A DNA stretch of 64,000 nucleotides from positions 5,601,412 to 5,665,411 of the forward strand of contig NC_087385.1 in the NCBI RefSeq assembly GCF_963675165.1, read 5' to 3'. The DNA comes from Halichondria panicea. Its lineage: Eukaryota; Porifera; Demospongiae; Suberitida; Halichondriidae. A program made the translations under genes and the position numbers. Below the pieces are notes generated by a model. It did no database searches, had not been told where the DNA came from, and worked only from the letters and a program-made list of their open reading frames with translations. Positions 34,801 through 49,000 of this stretch are shown here, piece after piece (the first letter of the stretch is position 1; each line of letters opens with the position of its first letter).

Positions 34801-37800
34801 ACAGATTGGTTGGCTGCCAGACCATTGTCCACTTTCCTGACATGTCCTTGTTTCATCTCCAACCAGCAAGTAGCCACCATTGCAAGTGTAGGTGGAAACT
34901 GTTCCAACAGAATTCCCTGGTTGGTCCACATCTCCATTGGTAGGGGCACTCAGGTCATCACACGTCACAATAACTGCATGCAGTCAAATCAATTAAAAGA
35001 CCGGACTGAATTTTATCCGAAAATACTCACATTCACAGATTGGTTGGCTGCCAGACCACTGTCCACTTTCCTGACATGTCCTTGTTTCATCTCCAACCAG
35101 CAAGTAGCCACCATTGCAAGTGTAGGTGGAAACTGTTCCAACAGAATTCCCTGGTTGGTCCACATCTCCATTGGCAGGGGCACTCAGGTCATCACACGTC
35201 ACAATAACTGCATGCAGTCAAATATATCAATTAAAAGACCAGACTAAATTTTATCGCAATTTATAAATTACTCACATTCACAGATTGGTTGGCTGCCAGA
35301 CCATTGTCCACTTTCCTGACATGTCCTTGTTTCATCTCCAACCAGCAAGTAGCCACCATTGCAAGTGTAGGTGGAAACTGTTCCAACAGAATTCCCTGGT
35401 TGGTCCACGTCTCCATTGGCAGGGGCACTCAGGTCATCACACGTCACAATAACTGCAGTCAATATATCAATTAAAAGAGGGGCTGAATATCGATTTAGAG
35501 AAAATACTAACATTCACAGATTGGTTGGCTGCCAGACCACAGTCCACTTTCCTGACATGTCCTTGTTTCGTCTCCAACCAGCAAGTAGCCACCATTGCAA
35601 GTGTAGGTGGAAACTGTTCCAACAGAATTCCCTGGTTGGTCCACGTCTCCATTGGTAGGGGCACTCAGGTCATCACACGTCACAATAACTGCATGCAGTC
35701 AAATCAATTAAAAGACCGGACTGAATTTTATCGAAAATACTCACATTCACAGATTGGTTGGCTTCCAGACCACTGTCCACTTTCTTGACATGTCCTTGTT
35801 TCGTCTCCAACCAGCAAGTAGCCACCATTGCAAGTGTAGGTGGAAACTGTTCCAACAGAATTCCCTGGTTGGTCCACGTCTCCATTGGTAGGGGCACTCA
35901 GGTCATCACACGTCACAATAACTGCATGCAGTCAAATCAATTAAAAGACCGGACTGAATTTTAAAATACTCACATTCACAGATTGGTTGGCTTCCAGACC
36001 ACTGTCCACTTTCTTGACATGTCCTTGTTTCGTCTCCAACCAGCAAGTAGCCACCATTGCAAGTGTAGGTGGAAACTGTTCCAACAGAATTCCCTGGTTG
36101 GTCCACGTCTCCATTGGCAGGGGCACTCAGGTCATCACACATCACAATAACTGCAGTCAAATATATCAATTAAAAGACCAGACTGAATTTTATCGCAATT
36201 TATAAATTACTCACATTCACAGATTGGTTGGCTGCCGGACCACTGTCCACTTTCCTGACATGTCCTTGTTTCATCTCCAACCAGCAAGTAGCCACCATTG
36301 CAAGTGTAGGTGGAAACTGTTCCAACAGAATTCCCTGGTTGGTCCACGTCTCCATTGGCAGGGGAACTCAGGTCATTGCACGTAATAATACCTGCAAAGC
36401 AAAAATTAAATTTAGTAGAGAACATATTAAAAACAAACTAACGTCGACATCTTGGTTCATCTCCAGACCAAGTTCCATCTTTTAGGCATGTGCGCACTTG
36501 AACACCTTCAAGAACATATCCCCCATTGCACATGTAGGTTGCCGTGGATCCCACCATTAGTCCTGTCAGTTTAACAGAGCCACCTTCAGGTGCTTCCAAT
36601 ACACTGCACTCAACTTCTACAAAACGAGACGAATGAATAATTCAAAGTACTAAAAGTACAAGGAGACTTGTTAAAAAAATGCACATACACGTTTCGGCTT
36701 ATTGAAACATGACACTTACTTTTAGTGCAAACTGGAGGCTCTCCACTCCATTTTCCATCATTGCATGTTCTCTTAGATCCTCCAACGAGTAAGTAGCCTG
36801 GAATGCAGGTGTATCGAGCAGTAGAACCTGTAGCTAGACCATTGACCTCAACAGCACCATTCAGAGGGTTGGGCAGCGATGGGCAGTCTCTTGGAACACC
36901 TGCAATTAACATAGGAGTAAATTAATGTTTTGTGTGCGCTAAAATAAATTAGCACCTGCAAAACAAATACACACTTGGACGTGCTCCGATATTGTTTCAT
37001 TTATGTAGCTTTGAGGAAAGCTACTAATTTAATCTCAAGGGTATGTTTTATCGACAAAATGCCCCGCCTAAGTTGTTATTTATTTGCGGCTTATGATGAA
37101 ACAAAATTAGTGCACTGTATTCAAACATTTATGATCAAAAGAGTACCACAAAATAGTTAAATCATGAAGGCTGGAGCATCTATTTTCTCTAGTGTACATG
37201 TATATACTACATAGAAATAAAAAGTTGCTAACTGCATGTAATCAAATACTTATGTCTGAGCTACGGAGTAATAAGAGTCCAATCAGTGATGGCGGTAGTG
37301 GTACCGACGCACACTATACTTACGGATGCAAGTAGGGGCGGAGCCTGTCCAGTTGCCACTGGAATTGCACACCCTCCTCTCATTACCGGAGAGCTTGAAA
37401 CCAGGTAAACACCTATGCTTAGCAACGGAGCCAAAATTAGTGAAATTGGTAAAGAAAATCCTTCCATCCTTCAATTTTAGGTCCGTGCACTTGATGGCTG
37501 CAGAGATAATTATTAATACACTGCACTGAGAGTACTAGTGTTGATGTGACTGTACAGGAATTAAGTGAGGGCTACTCCCATATCATGCAGATTAATAAGG
37601 AGGCATACTAACTAAATAACAAACAGAGGTACAAAGGCTGTTATGAGTTTTGTGGTGTCATGTCTATATTTAATCATAACAAAGTATAAACATGTACTTA
37701 CTAAATAGACAAAACTTTAGTCAACAACACTAAGCAATAGTACTAATTAATCTGCTGCAATGCAATTAGTACCATACTATAAAGAGATTTTTGCTTTCAC

Positions 37801-39265
37801 TTACGTTTGCACACTGGTGTGTTGCCGGTCCATCCAGACTCAACACACCTTCTGAAGCGGTCCCCAACAAGATAGAAGCTCTCCTCACAGAAGTATTTAG
37901 CAACGGCGAACAAAGCGGTACCATTGTGCAGCACGTGTCCATTCTTAGGATTGATGAGTCTTTCACAAACAGCTGCAAGGATTCCAACAACCAACACACA
38001 CGTCAAATAATGATAAACAACGAACTACTTCATTAGTGGGTGGCACTTACGTTTACATGTAGGCGCCTGGAATGACCACTTCAAGTTGCTCTGGCAACGT
38101 CTTGTCTCCACACCAAATAGCTTGAAACCCTTGTCACACTTGTACTCTACTTCAGCTCCAACAGATCTTCCAGCATCAGAAAATTTTACTTGGCCATTTT
38201 GTGGTTCTTCGAGTCGAGGACAAAAACTACGTTGACAGGTAGGGGCTTTTGAAGACCACTGCTGGTCGCTCTGACAACGTCTAAACTCAGAACCAACAAG
38301 ACTGAAACCAGAGCTGCATTTGTACTGAACTTTAGCTCCAACTGATCGCCCAGCACTGAAGAACTTAACTATACCGTTTTCAGGATTGTTGAGTCGAGGA
38401 CAAAACTTAGATTTACAGGTAGGGGCCATTAAAGACCATTGCAGGTTGCTCTGGCAACGCCTAGATTCGGAGCCAACCAAAATAAATCCATCATTGCAAA
38501 TGTACCAAACTTGAGCTCCCACACTCCTGCCAGCCGATGTAAGCTTAGCACGGCCATTATCAGGGTTCGATAGCTCAGGACACAATGGGCCTGCGAAAAT
38601 AACAAATAATAAACATTTGGAAAAATACTTCAATAAGAAAATTTTGTGAAAAAATACTTCAATTTAACCGTGAGGTAAGTGTATAGACTTACGTTTGCAA
38701 GTTGGTGCAGATCCATACCATTCGCCAGTTGATAGACATTTACGGTAAACGCTTCCAGAGAGTGTGTAGCCACTGTTACAGGTGTACTTAGCAATGGAGT
38801 TAATGCTTGTGCTGGAAAACCAGACTTTCCCGTTGACAGGGGAACTCAGTCGAGAGCAGTAACTAGGGTTACTGTTAGAGGAAGAGTCACTGCTGCTGCT
38901 GTCTTCTTCGTCATCCCAATCTTCTGCAAGTAAATGTGTAGTAACTTTGCAAAAGCAGCAAGGGATGCACAATCAATCAACCTTGCATGCACCCAAAAAT
39001 ACTTACGGCGAATACATCTACAGGCTCTGTTAGACCAGAAGGATGACCAAGTGTTTCGGTTCAATAAACACGTGGAGATGGGAGATCCTTGCAACTGATA
39101 TCCACTTCTGCAGCTGTATCGAATCACTTTTCCAATTGAGAATTTCGTCCATTGTCCTCCGCTGTGGTAGCCATTTTCTATAGCTGGAGGTGCTTTACAG
39201 TAATACGTAGCGTGCACGGTACAGATGTAGCTAGCAATGACCAGCAATGCTACTATGACCTTCAT
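30790..39265 (-). CDS. Giant secreted sushi (CCP) x26 protein with C-terminal tyrosinase-like domain
   Basis: Twenty-five exons sum to 5796 bases (1931 residues): 39265-39007, 38923-38693, 38590-38051 (three CCPs), 37972-37805, 37497-37324, 36899-36720, 36616-36443, the amplified array 36391-34327 (nine exons), 34282-34109, 34023-33847, 33758-33585, 33477-33304, 33233-33051, 32845-32672, 32481-32308, 32167-31979 and 31847-30790. The ATG at 39265 begins a signal peptide ([19 protein letters not shown]). The second module follows an acidic/Ser-rich linker ([16 protein letters not shown]). Exons are phase 1-1. The architecture equals the gene at 17835-29655, so the two are tandem paralogues. The product is probably secreted; function unknown. 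Confidence 0.88.
34327..36391 (-). repeat. Tandem array of CCP exons with conserved introns (8 near-identical + 1 diverged)
   Basis: Exons are 36391-36215, 36150-35974, 35921-35745, 35688-35512, 35452-35276, 35207-35031, 34973-34797, 34740-34564 and the diverged 34503-34327, all 177 bp. The period is 229-245 bp. The first eight encode almost the same module ([19 protein letters not shown]). Most of the 52-70-bp introns share the block CAATTAAAAGACCGGACTGA with small changes. Amplification by unequal crossing over is the simplest explanation. Assembly collapse or expansion is a risk here. Confidence 0.93.
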
Positions 39266-40079
39266 GGCAAAAGAGACTGTCATACAAAACAGATTCAATA
39301 TGCCTACTGCTGATAGATTGTGCTGCTTCTGGCCTATATACTGACTTTGTTGGTACTAGAGCAATTGTGTTACTGGGTGTGTAAAGTTAATGTTTGGTAA
39401 TATTCTACAACTTCCTGTGAGGTGCAATAACAAACACCTTTGTCTACTAACAATGACCCATCTCTTTGCTATACTAGGCTCCTGCAGACACTATTGCCAC
39501 TTACTGTAGGCAATGACGACGTGATGAAACAAACTTTAAAGACAATTTATGTTTTAAAAAGAAAATAATTCTCGAACACCTCATTTATATTGTAGTATTT
39601 ATGGTGAAAAACTAACATGCAGATGCAGCTATTAGATTATAAAGATGCAGCAAATATTAAACGTATAGGTATAGGTACCTTTTCACATACACTTTATTCT
39701 CTCATGGTCATGATTATAGTGCTTGTGGTAAATATCCTATACCCAACACATTTCAGCAGTGACTCACTGCCTACATGCAGAGTGAGACACACTAAATACA
39801 CCCACTCATTATAATTATCACCATGCATTAGCACTGTACAGTGTATATACACATAATAATGAGTCACTGTTTTGGCTAGCACAATTTATTATTGCAGACC
39901 AAACTTAATTATATTATATAATAGGTCAACATAATTATAAGAAATGATTCAGCAGTATAAAAAAATGAAGCAACAAGAATGTATAATCTAGATATCTATG
40001 TCTAAAAAATGTGGTAAAAAGTTAATAACAAATCTAGAGAGTGTATTGTCCACTGTATAATACTGTCCATTGTGACTGC
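39266..40079. other. Intergenic, promoter region of second sushi-tyrosinase gene
   Basis: These 814 bp lie between the start of the second sushi-tyrosinase gene and the stop codon of the Calx-beta gene. The sequence is A+T-rich with short open frames lacking splice support. Nothing specific was recognised. Confidence 0.6.
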
Positions 40080-43000
40080 TCAATGACTATAGTAGCGCCT
40101 ACAGGTAGGTGTTGAGGAGGACCACTGACCATTGCTCTGACAGATCACCTTCCTTGAGCCACTCACGCTGTAGCCACTGTTGCACCAGTAGTTGATACGG
40201 CAACCCACGTTAAGGCATTGCACAAAGGCAAAGCCATTGTTTGGTGCACTTGGTTTTGGGCATCCTCTGGCAACAAAACTTCCTGTGAGAGGAGATATGG
40301 AAGAATATTAGCGGAATCTCGCTATTTTACTGATTAAGCTATAACCAAAAGTTACATTTAGACTTACGTTTGCAAATTGGTGCAGATCCGTGCCATTCGC
40401 TAGTTGAGAGGCACTTACGGTATACGCTCCCAGAGAGTGTGTAGCCACTGCTACAAGTGTATTTAGCAATGGAGCCAATACTTGTGCTGGAGAACCAGAC
40501 CTTCCCGTTGGCAGGGGAACTTAGCTGAGAGCAGGAGTGAGGAGCAGCTGCAATGAAATTGAGAATAGTTACAGCAGCAGAGCAGCCAACATCCAATTAG
40601 ACTCACCTTTGCATATAGGAGATTCTCCAGACCAGGTAAGGTCTCTCTGACATTCTCTAGACTCGGTGCCGGTCAGGATGTAACCAGAGTTACACGAGTA
40701 CCACACCTCAGCTCCCACACTCCTCCCCTGACTACCAAACCTGACAAGCCCATTCTCAGGATGCCTCAGATTAGGGCATTGGTCTGCAGTGTAAAAAACA
40801 TGAGCGCATAAACCATTGAATGTCGTATTTCAGCTTACTTTTGCAGACAGGTGCCTTTCCACTCCACTCTCCGTTGCGCTGGCAAACACGAGTGGTTTGT
40901 CCAACAAGAAGGAAGCCATTGTTACAGCTGTAAGCAGCTCTAGAGTTGAAGGTAGTGGTCTTGAAGGACACATCACCATTCCTTGGATCAAACAAGCGAC
41001 CACAATCCACAACTGTAAAGAAAAGGCATGGGATGGGTTGTAATTTTTTGCTATGGAAGGGTTCGCAGTAGTTATATGCCCAATCAGATGGTGTGGAGTA
41101 CAGGTTCAGAATTGGCAAGTTATGAGCAAAATTTAATTTCTAAGGACATCTCTGTACATTATGGAACACTTGGTACATACTTACTTTTACAAACAGGTGC
41201 CTTTCCACTCCACTCTCCAGTGCTCTGGCAAATACGAGTGGTTTGTCCAACAAGAATGAAACCGTTGTTACAGCTGTAAGTAGCCTTGGAGTTTACAGTT
41301 GTACTAGTAAAGGATACATCACCATTAGTGGGATCAGACAAGCGATCACAACCCACAACTGTGCAGAAAAAAGGGTTAACTTTATTGGAATAACACATAA
41401 CTTTATAAGCATTTACAAACACAAATTCTAGTTGCTTTAGGAGACAAACAGTTTGCTCACTTTTACAAACAGGTGCCTTTCCACTCCATTCTCCATTGCT
41501 TTGGCAAACACGAGTGGTTTGTCCAACAAGAAGGAAGCCATTGTTACAGCTGTAAGCAGCTCTAGAGTTGAAGGTAGTGGTCCTGAAGGACACATCACCA
41601 TTTGTGGGGTCAGACAAGCGACCACAGTCCACAACTGCATACGAGATAAATTTAATCAAAAAGCAGTTCAACAAAATCTATAATAGCATTTAGGACATAC
41701 ACAGAGTTCTACATATTTTGCTCACTTTTGCAGACAGGTGCTTTTCCACTCCACTCTCCAGTGCTCTGGCAAACACGAGCAGTTCGTCCAACAAGAAGGA
41801 AGCCATTGCTACAGCTATACGTAGCTCTAGAGTTTACAGTTGTACTAGTAAAGGACACATCACCATTAGTGGGATCAGACAAGCGACCACAGTCCACAAC
41901 TGCATACGAAATAAATTTCATCAAAAGCAGTTCAATAAAATCTATAATGTCTATAATAGCGTTTAGGACGTATACAAAGCTCTACATAATTTTGCTCACT
42001 TTTACAGACAGGTGCCTTTCCACTCCACTCTCCAGTGCTCTGGCAAACACGAGTGGTTTGTCCAACAAGAAGGAAGCCATTGTTACAGCTGTAAGCAGCT
42101 CTAGAGTTGAAGGTAGTGGTCCTGAAAGACACACCACCATTTGTAGGGTCAGACAAGCGACCACAGTCGACAACTGCATACGAGATAAATTTAATCAAAA
42201 GCAGTTCAACAAAATCTATAATGTCTATAATAGTGTTTAGAACGTACACAGAGCTCTACATATTTTGCTCACTTCTACAGACAGGTGCCTTTCCACTCCA
42301 CTCTCCAGTGCTCTGGCAAACACGAGCAGTTTGTCCAACAAGAAGGAAGCCATTGCTACAGCTATACGTAGCTCTTGAGTTTACAGTTGTACTGGTAAAG
42401 GACACATCACCATTAGTGGGATCAGACAAGCGACCACAGTCTATGACTGCATACGAGATAAATTTAATCAAAAGCAGTTCAACAAAATCATAGTAACGTT
42501 TAGAATGTACACGAAGCTCTACATATTTTGCTCACTTCTACAGACAGGTGCCTTTCCACTCCACTCTCCAGTACTCTGGCAAACACGAGCAGTTTGTCCA
42601 ACAAGAAGGAAGCCATTGCTACAGCTATACGTAGCTCTAGAGTTTACAGTTGTACTGGTAAAGGACACATCACCATTAGTGGGATCAGACAAGCGACCAC
42701 AGTCCACACCTGTGTGGATAAAGGATTAACTTTGGCAATAGCATCAATATAATTATACAAATCTAGTTGCTTTTATCATACATCAGTATAGTATACTGTG
42801 CAAGTTACTTACTTCTACAGACAGGTGCTATTCCACTCCACTCTCCAGTGCTCTGGCAAACACGAGTGGTTTGTCCAACAAGAAGGAAGCCATTGTTACA
42901 GCTGTAAGCAGCTCTAGAGTTGAAGGTAGTGGTCCTGAAAGACACATCACCATTCCTTGGATCAGACAAGCGACCACAGTCCACAACTATGTTGGATTAA

Positions 43001-46000
43001 AGGATCTTTGGTAATAGACAAATTCTAACTTACATAGTTACCGTTTTGTGCAGTACCACACAATGACATGATTGCATTACATTTATAGCAGCATGTATAA
43101 ATAATTTGAGTGAGACTGAAGCCCTGAGTACAGTGAACTGTCCCACTACTTACTTCTACAGAAAGGAGCTTGGCTGGACCATTGGCCATTGCCTTGACAA
43201 TTCCTGGTTTGGGACCCCTCCAGAATGAAGCCAGTGCTACAAGTGTAGGTTGCTGTAGAGCCCGCAGTTAGGCCTGTTATTCTTACCCTTCCATTTGCAG
43301 GATTAGAGAGCTCTTCACAAACTGCAAATGGGTTGAAAATATACCTAGTTGAAAAAAGTGAGTTAACATGTAACTCACAATCATCGTCACGGATGACAAC
43401 AGTAGCTCTGTCTTGTCCAGGGGCTTGGGTTGGGACATCTCCTGGAGCACTGGTACTAGCCTGTAGTAAGATGGTCTCATCTCCCTCTGCAAGTAGGTCA
43501 TTCGTGATTTGAATGTTGAAAGATATTTCACGGCCCTGACGTGAACCAGTAGGGAACACCACATTGGCAGACACTCCAGTGTAGTCAATTCCGTCTGAAA
43601 GGGTTTACGTAGTATTTAATATGGTACACCTCCTTACATCTGAAGCAACTAACCAGTGGCTGATCCTCCAGGAAGATCCACAACTCTGACAGTGGCAGGG
43701 AAAGTCAGTACAGTGTTACTGAAGAGCTCAATGGCTGGTTGGGCAGGAGAATCGCCCTCATTAACAATGTAAGAGGGCTCAGTGAATCGGTATAGGGGAG
43801 CTGGAAAACAGTACAATACTTGTTTGTTTTACAGAAAGAGATGAAACAACTCACTGTCATTGTCTTGAATGGAGACAGTGGAAGAGCTTCCTCTTGGGAA
43901 TGTGACATCAGTGTCAGTGGAGGTGGCAGTCACTCTGAAGGTCTCTGGCCTCTCTACACAGTTGTCATCATTTATAGGGATGCTGACTGTTCTCTGTGAT
44001 CCAGGAACACTGCCAGCAGGAAAGCTCACAGTCACACTTGTGCTCTCGTAGTCAAAGCAACCAAATGTGTCAACAGTATCTGCACAATAACAAATGAAAT
44101 TTAAGCTATTGGTTGTACATGTACCTGTAGCTGATCTGTCACTAGTTGAGATAGTAACAGGAGTGGGTTGAGTAACACTGCCCAATGTCAGCTCCACAGT
44201 CACACGCACAACTCTGTCTCCCTCGTTCACGTTGTAAGTGCGTTGAGTGAAGGCAAACTCAGGATCGTTAACTGTTAATTAGAAAACATAATAAGAGGCA
44301 TCAAATACATGCATGCATGCACACACACTTACCGTCATCATCAATGATAAAAACTATAGCCACATCTCGTCTTGGCACAAACTGTCCAGGTGCTGATGCT
44401 GTGGCCTCTAGATTAATGCTCTCTCTATCTTCAACTAGGTCATCATCAATGATTGGAATGGTGAATGATTGTTCCATTCCGGGTCTGGAATTGGCTGGGA
44501 ACACCACTGTGGTCTCAACTCCAATGTAATCAACACCATCTACAAAAAAACGTGAACACACATGTATAGCGAACAGTGGCAGATTAGTATAAAATAGGGT
44601 TATGCAATATGCGCACAATTATTCGTGGCTAGTAAATGTAGGACATTATACCTACATGTACATATACATGTGTACAGGGTATTGGGAATTATCTGAGGAC
44701 ATACAAGTAGCTACACTCACCCGTGGCACTTCCACCAAAAACATCAACAATGGCTATGTTAATCGGGAAAGTGAGAATCTTGTCCACTAGTTCAATGGCT
44801 GGTCGAGCTGGCCCATCAGATTCATCCACAGAGTAACTTCTCTCAGTGAATTGAAATATTGGAACTGTAAGACAAGGAAGCAAGATTATAATTGAGTATA
44901 TGGACCTTATTTCTTACTGTCATTGTCCTGAATGTTGACAGTGCTGGAGCGGCCTCTGGAGAACATGACCATGGGGTCGTCTGAGCGAGCCACCACACGG
45001 AAGTTCTCAGGTCTCTCAACCAGATTGTCGTCAGTGATGGGGAATTCAGCACACTGTTCAGAGCCAGGACCACCTGGAGATGTGCCAGCTGGGAAACTCA
45101 CTGATGGAGAAACACTTATAAAGTCTGAGCCACCTATAAAAGGAGAAACAAAATATAGAGTAGGCGTGTAATAAAGGAATATTCAAGTGTTATACATCTG
45201 ATAACATCTACATCTACACCCATTCCGCTTGCATACGTACCCCTGGCTGATCCATCTTGAGCTGAAAGGTCAATCCTGATTCTCTCCTGAGGGATTCCAG
45301 CAATGAGCTCCACACAAACCTCAACAATCCTGTCACCCTCGTTCACATCATAGGTTCGTTGAGTGAAGGCCAAGTCCAGTACTGCATTACGATAGAGAAG
45401 AACATAGAATAGTGATTATATTTGCATATATAATACATACCATCATCGTCGGTGATGGTGACAGTAGCAGTGTCATCTCCAGGTTGAATGGAGATTTGGT
45501 CATCTTCTTCCTCTATGTTCACTCGGAACCTCTCATTCGGCTCATCGTTGCTGTCCTCCAGAATTGGTACCCTCACACAAGCACGAGAAGGCCTTCCGGG
45601 ACCAAAGGTCACCACGGTGCCAGAGGGCAGGGAAGTGTAATCAAGGCCAGCTAAAACACATAACATGATAAAAAAGTCTCATGAATGTTTACTAACCAGT
45701 GGCTTCTCCAGGAATGCCAGACGTTGAAACTGTCACAACAGCATTTCTAGTCAGTTCAGCTGCATTTCTCTTGACAACACAGATCTCTTGCTCTACATTG
45801 CCTTCTTGTATCTCATAGGTGTCAAACTCCAGACCAACAATGCACACTGAAAAAGAGATATACAAACTGAATTGGGCCCCAATTAATTACATAACAGAAT
45901 ACTTATACAGAGCAATGAATTCTCTGAACATTTTTACGCTCACAATCATCATCACGGATGACAACAGTAGCTCTGTCTTGTCCAGGGGCTTGGTTTGGGA

Positions 46001-49000
46001 CCTCTCCTGGAGCACTGGTACTAGCCTGTAGTAAGATGGTCTCATCTCCCTCCACAAGTTGGTCGTCAGTGATTGGAATGCTGAAAGACTCTTCACGGCC
46101 CTGACGGGAACCAGTAGGAAACACCACATTGGCAGACACTCCAGTGTAGTCAATTCCGTCTGAAAGGTTTTACGTAGTAATTAACGTGGTACATTTCCTT
46201 ACACCTGAAGCAGCTAACCAGTGGCTGATCCTCCACGAAGATCCACAACTCTGACAGTGGCAGGGAAAGTCAGTACAGTGTTACTGAAGAGCTCAATGGC
46301 TGGTTGAACAGGAGAATCGCCCTCATTAACGGTGTAAGAGGGCTCAGTGAATCGGTAGAGGGGAGCTGCAGGAAAACAGTGCCGCATACATGTCTGTTGT
46401 GTTACAGAAAGAGATATGAAAGAACTCACTGTCATTGTCTTGAATGGAGACAGTGGAAGAGCTTCCTCTTGGGAATGTGACATCAGTGTCAGTGGAGGTG
46501 GCAGTCACTCTGAAGGTCTCTGGCCTCTCTACACAGTTGTCATCATTTATAGGGATGCTGACTGTTCTCTGTGATCCAGGAATACTGCCAGCAGGGAAGC
46601 TCACAGTCACACTTGTGCTCTCGTAGTCAAAGCAACCAAATGTGTCAACGGTGTCTGTATTATAGCGACAGTACATACAGCAGTTTAGTGATAGAAAGTG
46701 GTTTACCTGTTGCAGTTATATCAGCATCAGACACGGTGAGAGGTATTGGTCGGTCCAGTGTTCCTGTGATCAGCTCTACAGTTACACGCACAACTCTGTC
46801 TCCCTCATTCACGTTGTAAGTGCGTTGAGTGAAGGAAAACTCAACCTCAGTAACTGAAAGGAAGAATTCCAAATGTGCATGAGCTTTCTTCAAAATGATA
46901 ATGAACTCACGATCGTTGTCGATAATTACGACAGTAGCTCTGTCTTGTCCAGGGGCTTGGGATGGGACCTCTCCTGGAGCATTGGTACTAGCCTGTAGTA
47001 TGATGGTCTCATCTGGCTCATCAGTAATGTCATCGATAATTGGAATATCAAAAGACATTTGAGTGCCCTGACTGGAACCAGTACGGAACAGCAGGTCGAC
47101 AGACACTCCAATGTAGTCAACTCCATCTATAAACACGATTATATTATAGAGTTCATTACAAAATAATTCCCATATACCAGTAGCAGATCCTTGATCAGGA
47201 AGATCCACAACTCTGACAGTGACAGGGAAAGTCAGTACAGTGTTACTGAAGAGCTCAATGGCTGGTTTGACAGGAGAGTCTTCTTCGTCAACAGTGTAAG
47301 AGGGCTCGGTAAATCGGAACAAAGGAACTGAAGGAAGAGACAGCACTCAAATAAGTTAGCTGAATGATGAGATCACTTACTGTCATTGTCCTGTATGTTG
47401 ACAGTGCTGGAGCGTCCTCTGGGGAACATGACCATGGGGTCGTCTGAGCGAGCCACCACACGGAAGTCCTCAGGTCTCTCAACCAGATTGTCGTCAGTGA
47501 TGGGGAATTCAGCACATTGTTCAGAGCCAAGACCACCTGGAGATGTGCCAGCTGGGAAACTCACTGATGGAGAAACACTTGTGAAGTCTGAGCCACCTAT
47601 AAAAGGAGAAACAAAATATGGAGTAGGCGTGTAATCAAAGAATATTCAAGTGTTATACATCTTATAACATCTACATCTACACCCACTCCACTTGCATACG
47701 TACCCCTGGCTGATCCATCTTGAGCTGAAAGGTCAATCCTGATTCTCTCTTGAGGGATTCCAGCAATGAGCTCCACACAAACCTCAACAATCCTGTCACC
47801 CTCGTTCACATCATAGGTTCGTTGAGTGAAGGCCAAGTCCAGTACTGCATTATGATAGAGAAGAACATAATTATAATAGTGATGTATTTGCATGTATAAT
47901 ACATACCATCATCGTCGGTGATGGTGACAGTAGCAGTGTCATCTCCAGGTTGAATGGAGATTTGGTCATCTTCTTCCTCTATGTTCACTCGGAATCTCTC
48001 ATTCGGCTCATCGTTGCTGTCTTCCAGAATTGGTACCCTCACACAAGCACGAGAGGGCCTTCCGGGGCCAAAGGTCACCACGGTGCCAGAGGGCAGAGAA
48101 GTATAATCAAGGCCAGCTAAAACACATAACATGATAAAAAGATCTGATGAATGTTCACTAACCAGTGGCTTCTCCAGGAATGTCAGACGTTGAAACTGTC
48201 ACAACAGCATTTCTGGTAAGTTCAGCTGCATTTATCTTGACAACACAGATCTCTTGCTCTACATTGCCTTCTTGTATCTCATAGGTATCAAATTCCAGAC
48301 CAACAATGCACACTGAAACACAAATCAATTATAGAATCTGAAAATGTTTATACTACAACACTCACAATCATCATCACGGATGACAACAGTAGCTCTGTCT
48401 TGTCCAGGGGCTTGGGTTGGCACCTCTCCTGGAGCACTGGTACTAGCCTGTAGTAAGATGGTCTCATCTCCCTCCACAAGTTGGTCGTCACTAATTGGAA
48501 TGTTGAAAGATACTTCACTACCCTGACGGGAACCAGTAGGGAACACCACATTGGCAGACACTCCAGTGTAGTCAATTCCGTCTGAAAAGGTTTACGTAGT
48601 ATTTAACGTGGTACATTTCCTTACACCTGAAGCAACTAACCAGTGGCTGATTCTCCAGGAAGATCCACAACTCTGACAGTGGCAGGGAAAGTCAGCACAG
48701 TGTTACTGAAGAGCTCAATGGCTGGTTGAACAGGAGAGTCGTCCTCATCAACAGTGTAAGAGGGCTCAGTGAATCGGTATAGGGGAGCTGGAAAACAGTG
48801 CAATACATGTATTTTGTGTTGCAGAAAGAAATGAAAGGACTCACTGTCATTGTCTTGAATGGAGACAGTGGAAGAGCTTCCTCTTGGGAATGTGACATCA
48901 GTGTCAGTGGAGGTGGCAGTCACTCTGAAGGTCTCTGGCCTCTCTACACAGTTGTCATCATTTATAGGGATGCTGACTGTTCTCTGTGATCCAGGAACAC

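Noticed and set aside
34327-36391. CRISPR-like regular repeats
   Set aside because: The repeats are 177-bp CCP exons with introns in a eukaryotic gene; there are no short direct repeats with unique spacers and no cas genes.
41728-42240. Long plus-strand open frames over the CCP arrays (also 34810-35247 and 35371-35658)
   Set aside because: They are antisense shadows of conserved exons; repetition keeps the same shadow frame open. They have no domain signal and no splice logic.
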